DNA of 64,000 bases from Scleromatobacter sp039920745 (GCA_039920745.1 JBDSDD010000077.1:47604-111603), one strand, 5' to 3'. Shown: positions 16,787 to 25,555, counted from the stretch's first letter. Numbers and translations are program-made. Notes: generated by a model not told the origin, from the letters alone.

Positions 16787-17527
16787 ATGGCACGCCTCAC
16801 GGCCGCTCAACGGCAGACGATGCTCGACAGCCCGTGGTTCGGCAAGCTGGCGACAGCCCCGCGCGACGAGGCGCTCGATGTCGCCACGCTGCGCCACCTC
16901 AACGAAGGCGAGGTGATCTACGCCAAGGATCGGCCGGCCGATGCCTGGTACGGCATCCTCGCCGGCGCGATCCGCCTGGGCGCCAGCGGGCCCGACGGTC
17001 GCCAGGGCCTGCTCACCTTCCTGGCGCCCGGTGCATGGTTCGGCGACACCTCGCTGTTCGACCAGATGCCACGCCCGCACGACGCGATTGCCCATTGCAC
17101 GACGACGCTGCTGGCCGTCTCGGCCGCGCAGTTCGAAGGCCTGCTCGAGCGCTACCCGGTGCTGTATCGCAGTTTCGTCGACCTGTTCTGCCAGCGATCG
17201 CGGCTGATGTTCCTGGCGCTCGAGGCCTGGACGGCGTTCTCACTGGACGAGCGCCTCGCGATGCACCTGGTGCACTTGGCCAACGGCCACGGCCTGCGCG
17301 ACGGCGCCGACGTCGCGATCAACCTGCATCTGCCGCAGGAGCAACTGGCGCAGTTGCTGGGCGTCACGCGCCAGCGCATCAGCCAGATCCTGCACGAGTG
17401 GGAGCGCCTCGGGCGCGTGCATGTGCGCTACGGGCGCGTGGTGCTCGACGGCATCTGGTTCGCGAGCAATCCCACCGGGCCGCACCTGCATTCGGTGCCG
17501 CTCGCGAGCCTCCCCGCGGCGCACTGA
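16787..17527 (+). CDS. Crp/Fnr-family transcriptional regulator
   Basis: 246-residue regulator: an N-terminal cyclic-nucleotide-binding-like beta roll (FLAPGAWFGDTSLFD near residue 80) and a C-terminal winged helix (LPQEQLAQLLGVTRQRISQILHEWERLG near residue 185-210). It lacks the N-terminal cysteine cluster of FNR, so it is unlikely to be an oxygen sensor. The ATG at 16787 has AAGGGAAG upstream. It is divergent from the lipase operon, which it may control; that is inference from position only. Confidence 0.88.
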   Translation: MARLTAAQRQTMLDSPWFGKLATAPRDEALDVATLRHLNEGEVIYAKDRPADAWYGILAGAIRLGASGPDGRQGLLTFLAPGAWFGDTSLFDQMPRPHDAIAHCTTTLLAVSAAQFEGLLERYPVLYRSFVDLFCQRSRLMFLALEAWTAFSLDERLAMHLVHLANGHGLRDGADVAINLHLPQEQLAQLLGVTRQRISQILHEWERLGRVHVRYGRVVLDGIWFASNPTGPHLHSVPLASLPAAH

Positions 17528-17549
17528 CCACCCCTCGTCCGGCAGGTAC

Positions 17550-17612
17550 GCCGTCCACTCCCCCGAGAGGAGCGGACGGCTTGCTCCGGAGCGGCCAAGC
17601 GCGGCGCCCTCT
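17550..17612 (+). repeat. GC-rich dispersed intergenic repeat, family 2, copy 1
   Basis: The stretch 17577-17608 matches 61341-61372 with one mismatch over 32 bp (core CGGCTTGCTCCGGAGCGGCC). Its 5' side holds a GCCGTCC/GGACGGC hairpin. It fills the gap between the convergent regulator and srkA genes and may act as a terminator. Confidence 0.7.
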
Positions 17613-17618
17613 GTGGCG

Positions 17619-18713
17619 TCAGTACGCGCGCAGCGGCTCCAGTGTCATGTGCTCCAGTTGCTCGCGCAGTTGCGTCGTCTGCTGGTCCCAGTACGCCGGC
17701 GTGCCGAACCACGGGAACGCGGCGGGGAAGGCCGGGTCGTCCCAGCGGTCGGCGATCCACGCGCTATGGTGGATCATGCGCAGCGCGCGCAGTGGCTCGA
17801 TCAGTGCGAGCTCGGCCACATTGAAGTCCATGAATGCGCGATAACCATTCAATACGTGGGACAACTGGCCCTGCATCGCGTCGCGATCGCCGGACAGCAG
17901 CATCCACAGGTCCTGCACCGCCGGGCCCATGCAGGCATCGTCGAGGTCGACGAACAGCGGGCCGGCGAAGTCGCCTTCCTCGCGCCACAGGATATTGCCG
18001 GGATGGCAGTCGCCGTGCAGGCGGATCAGGCGCAGCGGGCCGGCGGCGTCGAAGGCTTGACGCGCGGCGTCGACGGACTGCTTCGCGACGTCGAGCCACG
18101 TTGCCGATTGCGCGCGGGTCAGAAGGTCGCTCTGTTCTACGCGCGCGATCGCCTGGGTGCCGTAGGTGTCGCAGTCCAGCGTGCGGCGATGCTCGAACGG
18201 CCGGCGCGCGCCGACCGTGTGCAACCGGCCCAGCAGCCGGCCCAGCCATGCGAGCGTGTGCGGGTTCTCGAGCTCGGGCGCGCGTCCCGCGCGCCGCGGC
18301 GCGACGCCGAATCGGTACACAGGATAGGGCGTGCGGTCGCTTTCGTCATTTTCATCCGGGTCGACTGCGGGCTGCCAGTGGCCCAATGTCGGCGGATCGC
18401 CGACCAGGCCCAGCGCCGGATTGGCATACGGCGAGTCGAGCACCAGCGGCGCGGCGATAGGCAGGTCGTCGGCCTCCAGTTCGCGGGCGAACTGATGTTC
18501 CTCGAGGAGTTGCGCGTCGTTCCAGCGCTTGGGTCGATAGAACTTCGCGACGACGGCGTCGCCGCCTTCGAGTGCCGCCTGCACGACACGGTTCTCGTAC
18601 GAGTTGAGCTGGATCAGTCCGCCGGTGATGGGAAATCCCGCCGCGGCCAGCGCGTCCAGCATCTGGTGCGGCGTGAGGCGGGCGTACGGGGCGCGGTCTG
18701 CGAAGGCTGTCAT
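17619..18713 (-). CDS. srkA: Stress response kinase A (YihE/SrkA family)
   Basis: 364-residue protein kinase of the choline/aminoglycoside-kinase fold. The catalytic loop is LHGDCHPGNILW (about residue 235) and the metal-binding motif VDLDDACMGP follows. The N-terminal NSYENRV glycine-loop equivalent and the substrate lysine (VVAKFYRP) are present. In enteric bacteria SrkA protects against stress-induced death by antagonising MazEF-type toxins. Length is slightly above the usual ~330. ATG at 18713; it converges with the Crp/Fnr gene. Confidence 0.93.
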   Translation of the reverse strand: MTAFADRAPYARLTPHQMLDALAAAGFPITGGLIQLNSYENRVVQAALEGGDAVVAKFYRPKRWNDAQLLEEHQFARELEADDLPIAAPLVLDSPYANPALGLVGDPPTLGHWQPAVDPDENDESDRTPYPVYRFGVAPRRAGRAPELENPHTLAWLGRLLGRLHTVGARRPFEHRRTLDCDTYGTQAIARVEQSDLLTRAQSATWLDVAKQSVDAARQAFDAAGPLRLIRLHGDCHPGNILWREEGDFAGPLFVDLDDACMGPAVQDLWMLLSGDRDAMQGQLSHVLNGYRAFMDFNVAELALIEPLRALRMIHHSAWIADRWDDPAFPAAFPWFGTPAYWDQQTTQLREQLEHMTLEPLRAY

Positions 18714-18741
18714 GGGGCCATGGTACGTGGCCCGCGGCGTG

Positions 18742-19440
18742 CTACTTGCGGGAGCCGATTTCGAGCACGGTATCCATCTGCCGGGCGCCCTGCTTGAACT
18801 GGTAGTCCATCTCTCCGAGCTGCTCCTCGACGTGCCCCGCCAGGTGCGAGGCGAAGTTCTCGGGTGGCAGGCGCAGGTGGGCCTCGGCGTCGACGCCAGT
18901 GCGCTCGATGGTCGCGCCAGCGTTGCGCACGATGCGCAGCATGGCGACGTTTTCGGACAGCGCGTGGATCACGATGGTGTCGACGCCGCGATTGCGCGCG
19001 CGCAGCACCGCGTGGTCGAACAGGCGCGCGCCGTACCCGCGTCCGCGGCCGCGCACGGCCACAGACACGCCGAATTCGGCGGCGCTGGGGCGCTCCGGCT
19101 CGATGTCCACCGACGGCTCGTAGGCCAGGTGGGCGAGGGCGATCAGCTCGAGGCGGCGGTTGAACACGCCGAAGATCTCGTCACGTTCGAACGCGATGCG
19201 TTCTACGTAGCGGCGGATCTGGTCGTCGGCCGCGGCGTAGCCGAAGCGCAGGTAGCGGTCGGAGGTGTCCAGCGCCAGCAGGTGCGCCAGGATGCGCGGG
19301 CGGTGGCGGGCGGACAGCGAACGGATCGGCACCCAGCCGAACACGCGCGGGTGCAGCGGCAGCGGGGCCGGAATCGTTTCCGGGCCCAGGCTGTCGGAGA
19401 AATGATGGTCTTGCGGAATCTCGGACGAGGTGTCGCCCAT
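18742..19440 (-). CDS. GNAT-family N-acetyltransferase
   Basis: 232 residues. The acetyl-CoA motif is recognisable as VSVAVRGRGRGYGARLFDHAV around residues 127-147, preceded by the beta strands of the GNAT fold. Substrate is unknown. The C-terminal tail (HVEEQLGEMDYQFKQGARQ) is helical and charged. It lies 28 bp upstream of srkA on the same strand and may be co-transcribed. A 14-bp motif shared with the NDH-2 upstream region lies 8 bp before its start codon. Confidence 0.88.
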   Translation of the reverse strand: MGDTSSEIPQDHHFSDSLGPETIPAPLPLHPRVFGWVPIRSLSARHRPRILAHLLALDTSDRYLRFGYAAADDQIRRYVERIAFERDEIFGVFNRRLELIALAHLAYEPSVDIEPERPSAAEFGVSVAVRGRGRGYGARLFDHAVLRARNRGVDTIVIHALSENVAMLRIVRNAGATIERTGVDAEAHLRLPPENFASHLAGHVEEQLGEMDYQFKQGARQMDTVLEIGSRK

Positions 19441-19448
19441 GACGAAGT

Positions 19449-19462
19449 CCTAAGTGTTTACC
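19449..19462 (-). promoter_or_regulatory. 14-bp motif GGTAAACACTTAGG, copy 1
   Basis: On the minus strand this exact 14-mer sits 8 bp before the GNAT start codon. The identical 14-mer lies 22 bp before the NDH-2 start (48760-48773), same orientation. TAA-N4-TTA gives it partial dyad symmetry. It does not read as a sigma-70 -10/-35 pair. Confidence 0.5.
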
Positions 19463-19906
19463 CGAAATTACTGTACACGGATTGCTCGACTCGTGCCGGC
19501 GGCATTGCTGCGTTGCAGCATGCTTATTTCGGGCTTCGAGGGCCGCATCCACCGGGCATCCAGGCCCTCCGTCGAGCTCCGGAATCCGGCAATCGGACCA
19601 ATCCAGGGAACCCAGTCTAGTCCTGTCGGCGCTGCCGTGCCGCGGCGTTTGGAGTCCGGACAGAGACGGACTAGGCGATTTCCCGGGCCTGTGCGATACT
19701 CGTGGGCTTCCCGTTTTGCGGCGGGGTGAATGCACTTGGGGGACCAGTCGTGCTTGGGAGACCAGGCGTGCCTGGGTGACCAGGTCAAGAAGATGTCGGA
19801 TTCGTTCCGGTTCGAGAGGTTGCCAGTCATGAGCAGCGCCGAGAACCACCCGAACGGGCCCGGAGCGTTCGAACAGCCGCGTTTCAATCTCTAAAAGAGA
19901 ACACTC
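19463..19906. other. Gene-poor leader region of rplM-rpsI with an 18-bp tandem repeat
   Basis: 444 bp without a credible gene. Three imperfect 18-bp units lie at 19735-19752, 19753-19770 and 19771-19788 (core TGGG-x-GACCAG). The ribosomal-protein operon promoter should be here, but I see no strong consensus. The repeats lie within 175 bp of the rplM start and could be part of a structured leader. Confidence 0.5.
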
Positions 19907-20335
19907 ATGAAAACCTTCAGCGCCAAGCCGGCCGAAGTGGTGCACGAGTGGTTTGTGATCGACGCCACCGACAAGGTGCTCGGACGTGTTGCCAGTGAAG
20001 TGGCACTCCGACTGCGCGGCAAGCACAAGCCCATCTACACGCCCCACGTCGACACTGGTGACTTCATCGTCATCGTCAACGCCGACAAGATCCGCGTCAC
20101 GGGCAACAAGGCCGAGCAAAAGACGTATTACCGTCACTCTGGCTACCCGGGCGGCATCTACGCGACCAAGTTCAAGGACATGCAGGCCAAGCACCCTGGC
20201 CGCGCCATCGAGAAGGCCGTCAAGGGCATGCTTCCGAAGGGTCCGCTGGGCTACGCGATGATCAAGAAGCTGAAGGTCTATGCCGGTGGTACCCACCCGC
20301 ACGCCGCTCAGCAGCCCAAAGCGCTGGAAATCTAA
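19907..20335 (+). CDS. rplM: 50S ribosomal protein L13
   Basis: 142-residue large-subunit protein needed early in 50S assembly. It has the typical start MKTFSAKPAEVVHEWFVIDATDKVLGRVASEVA and the conserved GDFIVIVNADKI and RAIEKAVKGMLPKGPLGYAM stretches. Length is exactly that of proteobacterial L13. rpsI follows 9 bp downstream, the universal L13-S9 operon. Confidence 0.99.
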   Translation: MKTFSAKPAEVVHEWFVIDATDKVLGRVASEVALRLRGKHKPIYTPHVDTGDFIVIVNADKIRVTGNKAEQKTYYRHSGYPGGIYATKFKDMQAKHPGRAIEKAVKGMLPKGPLGYAMIKKLKVYAGGTHPHAAQQPKALEI

Positions 20336-20344
20336 GGAGCCGCG

Positions 20345-20737
20345 ATGATCGGTAATTGGAACTACGGCACGGGCCGCCGCAAGTCGTCCGTCGCACGCGT
20401 CTTCATGAAGAAGGGTGATGGCAAGATCCTCGTCAACGGCAAGACCGTCGACGACTATTTTGGCCGCCAGACCTCGATCATGGTCGTCAAGCAACCGCTG
20501 ATGCTCACGAACAACGAACTCACGTTCGACATCAAGGTGAACGTGCACGGCGGCGGTGAATCCGGCCAGGCCGGTGCGATCCGCCACGGCATCACCCGTG
20601 CGCTGATGGACTACGACATGGCGCTCAAGCCTGATCTCAGCCGCGCCGGTTTCGTCACGCGTGATGCGCGTGAAGTCGAGCGCAAGAAGGTCGGCCTGCA
20701 CGGCGCTCGCCGTCGCAAGCAGTTCAGCAAGCGCTAA
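20345..20737 (+). CDS. rpsI: 30S ribosomal protein S9
   Basis: 130-residue small-subunit protein. It shows the GTGRRKSSVARVF start and the invariant C-terminal HGARRRKQFSKR, whose last residues reach the P-site tRNA. It follows rplM with a GGAG ribosome site and is followed by a strong terminator. Confidence 0.99.
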   Translation: MIGNWNYGTGRRKSSVARVFMKKGDGKILVNGKTVDDYFGRQTSIMVVKQPLMLTNNELTFDIKVNVHGGGESGQAGAIRHGITRALMDYDMALKPDLSRAGFVTRDAREVERKKVGLHGARRRKQFSKR

Positions 20738-20785
20738 ACTGCAGCATCCGGAACGCGCTGGTCGCGTTCCAGGTCTTGCCTCCAC

Positions 20786-20817
20786 AAGGGCCGCTCTCCA
20801 GCGGCCCTTCGTGTTTC
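20786..20817 (+). terminator. Rho-independent terminator of rplM-rpsI
   Basis: A perfect 10-bp stem (AAGGGCCGCT with its complement, loop CTCC) is followed by CGTGTTTCT, 48 bp after rpsI. Confidence 0.8.
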
Positions 20818-20855
20818 TGGCTCGCACTTGCAACCCCTTACCCCGGGTAAGTTTC

Positions 20856-21566
20856 ATGCGCTGGAAGCTGCTAAGACGTCGTCTGTCCACGCCCCGTGTC
20901 ACGGTGCGCCGCCATTTGCCCTGGCCCATCCGCTGGCTCAGTGGGGCACTGGTTCTGGGCTTCTCCGCAGCGCTCGCCTTGTGGGCGTTCGAGACGGGCA
21001 AGGACCTGGCGGGCCTCGACCGCAGCGCCAAGGCCGAGCTCACGCGGCTGCGCGCCGAGCAGTCTGATCTCAAGGAAGAGCGCGACAAGGCGCAGGCGCT
21101 GGCCAACACGGCCGACAGCCTGCTCAAGACCGAGCAGGCCGCGGAAAACCAGTTGGCCGCCCAACTGCGCCAGAGCGAAGCCGACAAGCTCGCGCTCAAG
21201 GCCGACCTCGGCTTCTTCCAGCAACTCATCCCGCAAGGCGGTGGCACGCCCGAGGGCCTGACCGTGCGCGGCTTCCAGGTGCAGGTCGCCGCACCTGGAC
21301 ACGTCCGTTACCAGCTCCTGGTGATGCAGGGCGGGCGCAACGCCGTACAGTTCAACGGTCGCTACGAGCTCACGCTCAGCGGCACGCTCGACGGCCAGCC
21401 ATGGACGTCACCGCCTTCGGGCACGATCCAGTCGCTTCAGGTTAAGCAATACGCGCGCGTCGAGGGGATGGTCAATTGCCCGCCTCTGGCCGTGGTAAAA
21501 AGCGCTCAGGTCAAGGTCACCGACGCGGGCGGCGCAGTACGCGCACTGCAGACGCTCAGGCTCTAG
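20856..21566 (+). CDS. DUF6776-like single-pass membrane protein
   Basis: 236 residues: a basic cytoplasmic start, one membrane helix (about residues 23-45, WLSGALVLGFSAALALWAF), a coiled coil (~50-115, rich in KAELTRL/AEQSDLKEERDKA) and a C-terminal beta-rich domain. This is the architecture of the DUF6776 family, found upstream of bactofilin and erpA in Burkholderiales. Role unknown; the position next to bactofilin hints at the cell envelope. The start at 20856 was chosen over upstream in-frame codons that run back into rpsI. Confidence 0.8.
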   Translation: MRWKLLRRRLSTPRVTVRRHLPWPIRWLSGALVLGFSAALALWAFETGKDLAGLDRSAKAELTRLRAEQSDLKEERDKAQALANTADSLLKTEQAAENQLAAQLRQSEADKLALKADLGFFQQLIPQGGGTPEGLTVRGFQVQVAAPGHVRYQLLVMQGGRNAVQFNGRYELTLSGTLDGQPWTSPPSGTIQSLQVKQYARVEGMVNCPPLAVVKSAQVKVTDAGGAVRALQTLRL

Positions 21567-21661
21567 AGTCCGCCGAGCGGGACAATTGCAGCCACACAAG
21601 AACGATCGTCCGGGCCGCATGCATGAGGGCGCTGCGGAAGCATCAATAGTGGAGTTCGACC

Positions 21662-22069
21662 ATGTTCTTCAAAAGCAAGAAGCAGCCCGCCATCCGTAGC
21701 CTGATCGGCGAAGGCACCCAGGTCCATGGCGAGCTGCGTTTCGACGCCGGCCTGCGCATCGACGGCGAAGTGCTCGGCGATGTCATCGCCACGGATCCCT
21801 CCAGCCTGCTGGTCATCAGCGAGAACGCCCGTGTCCAGGGCAAGGTGATGGCCGGGCACGTGATCATCAACGGCCAGATCCACGGCCCGGTCGTCGCGAC
21901 CATGCTGCTGGAACTGCAGCCCAAGGCGCGCATCATCGGCGACGTCCACTACGAGGCCCTTGAAATGCACCAGGGTGCCACCATTGACGGTCAGATGAAG
22001 CACGTCGCGGGCGGCGAGGCCGAGGGCGAGCGCCCGTTGCTCAAGCTGGCGGCGGCCAACGAAGGTTGA
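21662..22069 (+). CDS. Bactofilin (polymer-forming cytoskeletal protein)
   Basis: 135-residue beta-helical filament protein. The N-terminal FFKSKKQPAIRSLIGEGTQVHGEL and repeated DGEVLGDV..., GKVMAGHVIINGQIHGPV motifs are characteristic of the bactofilin core (about residues 15-115). Bactofilins self-assemble without nucleotides at the membrane and localise cell-wall enzymes. Two M23 peptidases are encoded elsewhere in the window. ATG at 21662, GGAG upstream. Confidence 0.95.
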   Translation: MFFKSKKQPAIRSLIGEGTQVHGELRFDAGLRIDGEVLGDVIATDPSSLLVISENARVQGKVMAGHVIINGQIHGPVVATMLLELQPKARIIGDVHYEALEMHQGATIDGQMKHVAGGEAEGERPLLKLAAANEG

Positions 22070-22175
22070 ATTCCGTGGCGCTTTGCGCCACTGGAGCAGG
22101 GTAAAAGCCCACAGTCGCCCAAGTCGTGCCCCTTTGTGGCCCAATAGAGCCAGTACCGAATTCGCAAGGATCACC

Positions 22176-22547
22176 ATGAGCGCCGTCGCAGAACTGTCCC
22201 CCGTCACCTCCGAGATGCCTGGCCCGCTGGTCTTCACTGACAGCGCCGCCGCCAAGGTCAAGGAACTGGTCGACGAGGAAGGCAACCCCGAGCTGAAGCT
22301 GCGCGTTTTCGTGCAAGGCGGCGGCTGCTCCGGCTTCCAGTATGGTTTCACGTTCGACGAGGCCGTTGCCGAGGACGACACGCAGATGAGCAAGAACGGC
22401 GTCACTTTGCTGATCGACGCCATGAGCCTGCAATACTTGGCCGGCGCCGAGATCGACTACAAGGAAGACCTGCAGGGCGCCCAGTTCGTCATCAAGAACC
22501 CGAACGCCACCAGCACTTGCGGCTGCGGTTCGAGCTTCTCGGCCTGA
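22176..22547 (+). CDS. erpA: Iron-sulfur cluster insertion protein ErpA
   Basis: 123-residue A-type Fe-S carrier that delivers clusters to apoproteins. The three ligating cysteines are visible in GGGCSGFQYGF and the C-terminal TCGCGSSF. The ATG at 22176 has AAGGA upstream; a longer in-frame reading back to 22083 lacks family similarity. A terminator follows. erpA, anmK, M23 peptidase and tyrS lie together here, an order I recall from other Burkholderiales. Confidence 0.96.
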   Translation: MSAVAELSPVTSEMPGPLVFTDSAAAKVKELVDEEGNPELKLRVFVQGGGCSGFQYGFTFDEAVAEDDTQMSKNGVTLLIDAMSLQYLAGAEIDYKEDLQGAQFVIKNPNATSTCGCGSSFSA

Positions 22548-22566
22548 GCCCCCGGCTTTGGCCAAC

Positions 22567-22596
22567 AACGGCGCCTGCGGGCGCCGTTCTTGTTTC
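22567..22596 (+). terminator. Rho-independent terminator of erpA
   Basis: A perfect 9-bp stem (AACGGCGCC/GGCGCCGTT, loop TGCG) followed by CTTGTTTC; it touches the end of the convergent anmK. Confidence 0.8.
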
Positions 22597-23729
22597 TAGG
22601 CCGGATACAACGCACCCAGCACGCGCAGCCCCGCCGCCCCGGTGACGCCCGGATGGTTGCCCGGCCGACGCTCGCAAAACTGGCGTGCCAGCCAGGCGAA
22701 CGCCGCGGCCTCGACCTGCATCGCCGGCAAACCGGCGGTGTCGGTGGCCGCCACCGACAGGCCCGGCCAAAGCGCTGCCAATCGGCGTATCAGCGCGCCG
22801 TTGAGCGCACCGCCGCCGCACACGAGTAGCTCGCGGGTGTCCGGTGCGGACGAGCGCAGGGCGTCGATTGCGCTGCGGGCGGTGAGCTCCAGCAGGGTTG
22901 CCTGCACGCTGGCAGGCTCGGCGGTCGTGCCCCTGAGGTGACCGCCCAGCCAGTCCCAATTGAAGAGGTCGCGGCCGGTGCTCTTTGGCGGCGTCTTGTG
23001 GAAATAGGGGTCGGCGATCATTCGACTGAACATACCGACGTTGACCCGGCCAGTCTCGGCCCAGCGGCCATCATCGTCGTAGGCCGCACCAGTGTGAAGT
23101 CGACACCAGTAGTCCATCAGCGCATTGCCCGGACCTGTATCAAAACCACCAATCATCGAACTGTGAGTAGGCGCTGACTCATCCGTGGCCGGCAGGAGCG
23201 TGAGGTTGGCGATGCCGCCGATGTTGAGGATCGCGCGCGGCACGGCGGCGGCGAAGACGTCGCGGTGGAAGGCGGGCACGAGCGGTGCGCCCTGGCCACC
23301 GGCGGCGACGTCGCGGCTGCGGAAGTCGCAGACGACGTCGATGCCGCAGCACTCGGCGAGCAAGGCGGCGTTGTTGAGCTGCAGCGTGAAGCCGGTGCCG
23401 TCGAATTCGCCTGGCCGGTGGCGCACGGTCTGCCCGTGCGAGCCGACGGCACGCACTGCGCCCGGTTCGAGGCCAGCCTTGTTGAGTAAGTGTGTAACCA
23501 CTTCGACCTGCAGTCTCGCCAACGCATTGGCGGCCAGCGCCGCGCGTTGCAGCTCGTCGGGGCCACTCGTGTTGAGCGCCAGCAACTCGGCGCCGAGTGC
23601 GGGCGGCATCGCGATGTGGGCGTCGGCCACCACGTGCAGGCCGGTGCGCATGTCGGCGTCGAAATCGAGCAGCACGCCGTCGACGCCGTCCAGGGACGTG
23701 CCGCTCATCAAGCCGATGTAGAGGGTCAT
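22596..23729 (-). CDS. anmK: Anhydro-N-acetylmuramic acid kinase
   Basis: 377-residue sugar kinase of the ASKHA fold that opens and phosphorylates 1,6-anhydro-MurNAc during cell-wall recycling. It begins MTLYIGLMSGTSLDGVDG, the family's phosphate loop. Further motifs are GSHGQTVRHRP, NIGGIANLTLLP, GFDTGPGNALMD and the C-terminal CGGGALNGALIRRL. Length is normal. It is encoded just downstream of an M23 peptidase gene on the same strand, so a recycling/wall-turnover pair is plausible. Confidence 0.96.
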   Translation of the reverse strand: MTLYIGLMSGTSLDGVDGVLLDFDADMRTGLHVVADAHIAMPPALGAELLALNTSGPDELQRAALAANALARLQVEVVTHLLNKAGLEPGAVRAVGSHGQTVRHRPGEFDGTGFTLQLNNAALLAECCGIDVVCDFRSRDVAAGGQGAPLVPAFHRDVFAAAVPRAILNIGGIANLTLLPATDESAPTHSSMIGGFDTGPGNALMDYWCRLHTGAAYDDDGRWAETGRVNVGMFSRMIADPYFHKTPPKSTGRDLFNWDWLGGHLRGTTAEPASVQATLLELTARSAIDALRSSAPDTRELLVCGGGALNGALIRRLAALWPGLSVAATDTAGLPAMQVEAAAFAWLARQFCERRPGNHPGVTGAAGLRVLGALYPA

Positions 23730-23730
23730 G

Positions 23731-23772
23731 AAATGAAAACGCGCCGGGTTCGTCTTGGCGAACGCGGCGCGT
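23731..23772 (-). terminator. Terminator of the M23 peptidase gene
   Basis: On the minus strand ACGCGCC pairs with GGCGCGT around an inner GTTCG/CGAAC stem and is followed by TTTTCATTT, between the M23 gene and anmK. Confidence 0.65.
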
Positions 23773-23793
23773 CGGTGTTCGAGAAAGAGGGCT

Positions 23794-25194
23794 TCAGTCT
23801 ACGCGGGCGGGCTGGGCGCCCAGCGACTCGGCGACCGCCAGTTCCGACTTCAGCGTGCCGACCATCGCCGTGAAACGCGGCCGCGAGGCGTTGTCCAGCG
23901 TGAGCGTCTCGGCTGACTTGGCGATCGTCAGGGGATCCTTGACGACGCCGGCGACGCGGAACTCGAAATGCAGATGCGGCCCGGTGGCCCAGCCCGTCAT
24001 GCCGACGTTGCCGATCTGTTCGTCCTGGGTGACGCGTTCGCCGCGGGTCACGCCGATCTTGCTGAGGTGGGCGTAAACCGTCATGCGGTTGTCCGAGTGC
24101 TGCACCTGGACGACGTTGCCGTAGCCGTTCTGCTGTCCGGCGAAGGCCACGATGCCGTCCCCGACCACGTGCACCGGGGTGCCGATCGGCGCGCCGTAGT
24201 CGACGCCTTCGTGGCGCTTCCACTCCTTGAGGATCGGGTGGAAGCGCATCGAGAAGCCGGACGTGATGCGGGAGAACGCCAGCGGGCTGGCCAGGAAGGC
24301 GCTGTGCTTGCTGCGACCGCTCAGGTCGAAGTAAGCGCCCTTGCCGTTGGCGTCGGCGAACCACACCGACGAATACGGGTGGCCGGCGTTGACGAACTCC
24401 GCAGCCAGCACGCGGCCGGCGCCCTGGTTCCATGTGACCGGCTCGCCGTCGGCGGTGAGCGCCTCGTAGACGACGCTGAAAGTGTCGCCCTTGCGCAGTT
24501 CGCGGTGGAAGTCGATGTCGGTGGAGAACATCTCGGCCATCTGCGTGGCGATCGGGTCGGGCACGTTGGCGTCGTCGGTGGCCGCGTACAGCGAGGTGCG
24601 CACGACGCCGGTGGCCAGTCGCGTGGTGGTGCCCATCGGCAGCGTCTCCAGCGTGCTGGCGAAGCCGTGTTCGTCGCGCGCGATCGTCAGGCGCGAGAAA
24701 TGGGTTGAAAACTGGTCGTCGCGCTCGGCCGGATAGCGCGCGACGAGCGCGGTCACCTTGCCGGTGTCGTCGGTGGTTGCCGAGATCAGCTTGCCCGTGC
24801 GGCCCTGCCACAGCTTGCGTGACAGCAGGTCGGATTGCAGGAACGCGTTGAGCTGGTCGTCGGAGACGCCCAGGCGCTTGGTGAGCGTGTTGGCGGTGTC
24901 GTTGGCGCGGGTGACGTCGCTGCGGGACAGGATCAGGCGCTGCGCCGCCAGGGCGTCGAGCTGCGCGTCGATGTTCTCGGGCGTGAAGTTCTCGACGATG
25001 AGGCGTTTCGGCAGCGCGGATGCGTCCGGCGCCATCGGCGCGATGCCGAAAGCGGTGCCGGCCAGGACCGCCAGGACGCTGACGGTGCCGGCGGCGAGCC
25101 GACGGGGGTGGGTGTGGCCCCAGTTCGCGATGCGACCGAGAAACGAATGGACGGCGGTCTCGACCGCCTTTTCGGCTTGGCTCAGGGAATCCAA
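23794..25194 (-). CDS. M23-family peptidoglycan endopeptidase (MepM-like)
   Basis: 466-residue inner-membrane or periplasmic peptidase. One N-terminal membrane helix (about residues 33-54) precedes an OapA/LysM-like region and the metal-binding LytM domain near residues 310-420: RHEGVDYG (His and Asp ligands) and GPHLHFE (HxH). All zinc ligands are present, so it should be active, cutting peptide cross-links of peptidoglycan. It is divergent from tyrS and upstream of anmK on the same strand. Confidence 0.93.
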   Translation of the reverse strand: MDSLSQAEKAVETAVHSFLGRIANWGHTHPRRLAAGTVSVLAVLAGTAFGIAPMAPDASALPKRLIVENFTPENIDAQLDALAAQRLILSRSDVTRANDTANTLTKRLGVSDDQLNAFLQSDLLSRKLWQGRTGKLISATTDDTGKVTALVARYPAERDDQFSTHFSRLTIARDEHGFASTLETLPMGTTTRLATGVVRTSLYAATDDANVPDPIATQMAEMFSTDIDFHRELRKGDTFSVVYEALTADGEPVTWNQGAGRVLAAEFVNAGHPYSSVWFADANGKGAYFDLSGRSKHSAFLASPLAFSRITSGFSMRFHPILKEWKRHEGVDYGAPIGTPVHVVGDGIVAFAGQQNGYGNVVQVQHSDNRMTVYAHLSKIGVTRGERVTQDEQIGNVGMTGWATGPHLHFEFRVAGVVKDPLTIAKSAETLTLDNASRPRFTAMVGTLKSELAVAESLGAQPARVD

Positions 25195-25555
25195 CGACAG
25201 CTTCCAGCGGGGAGAGCGCGGGCCCGGCGATTGCCGTTACCTTGCTCCGGTTTCAAGAATCCGCACCCTGGCAGGTCGTGCCTGCGTGTGCGCGCTTAGA
25301 ATCAGGCGGATTTTTCGATGAAGTTGTCGACAAAAGACGACATATGCTTCGAAACCCCCAGCTTTCGCTCGCTGAGTCGGCTGCCGTGTGGTACCGCGGA
25401 AGACGCCCTGCGCGAGCGACTATAGCAGTGACAAGTCAAGCTGACCCCCCAAAAGGGGGTGCTTTACAGTCTCTCTTACAAGCCTTGCAAGTCCGAACGC
25501 CTCGCCAGCAGGCGAGACCGGACGGGCCAGGTCGTGCCGCCGACTGCCTTTTTCC
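25195..25555. other. Divergent promoter region, M23 peptidase / tyrS
   Basis: 361 bp without a gene. An ACCCCC/GGGGGT hairpin with a 5-nt loop lies at 25444-25460 about 95 bp before tyrS. CTATAGC near 25421 resembles a -10 box for tyrS without a good -35. No T-box-type leader is recognisable. Confidence 0.4.

Noticed and set aside
19468..19887. A minus-strand ORF with WSPRHAWSPKHDWSPK repeats
   Set aside because: Created by the 18-bp tandem repeat; no ribosome site, no family, and it lies in the rplM leader.
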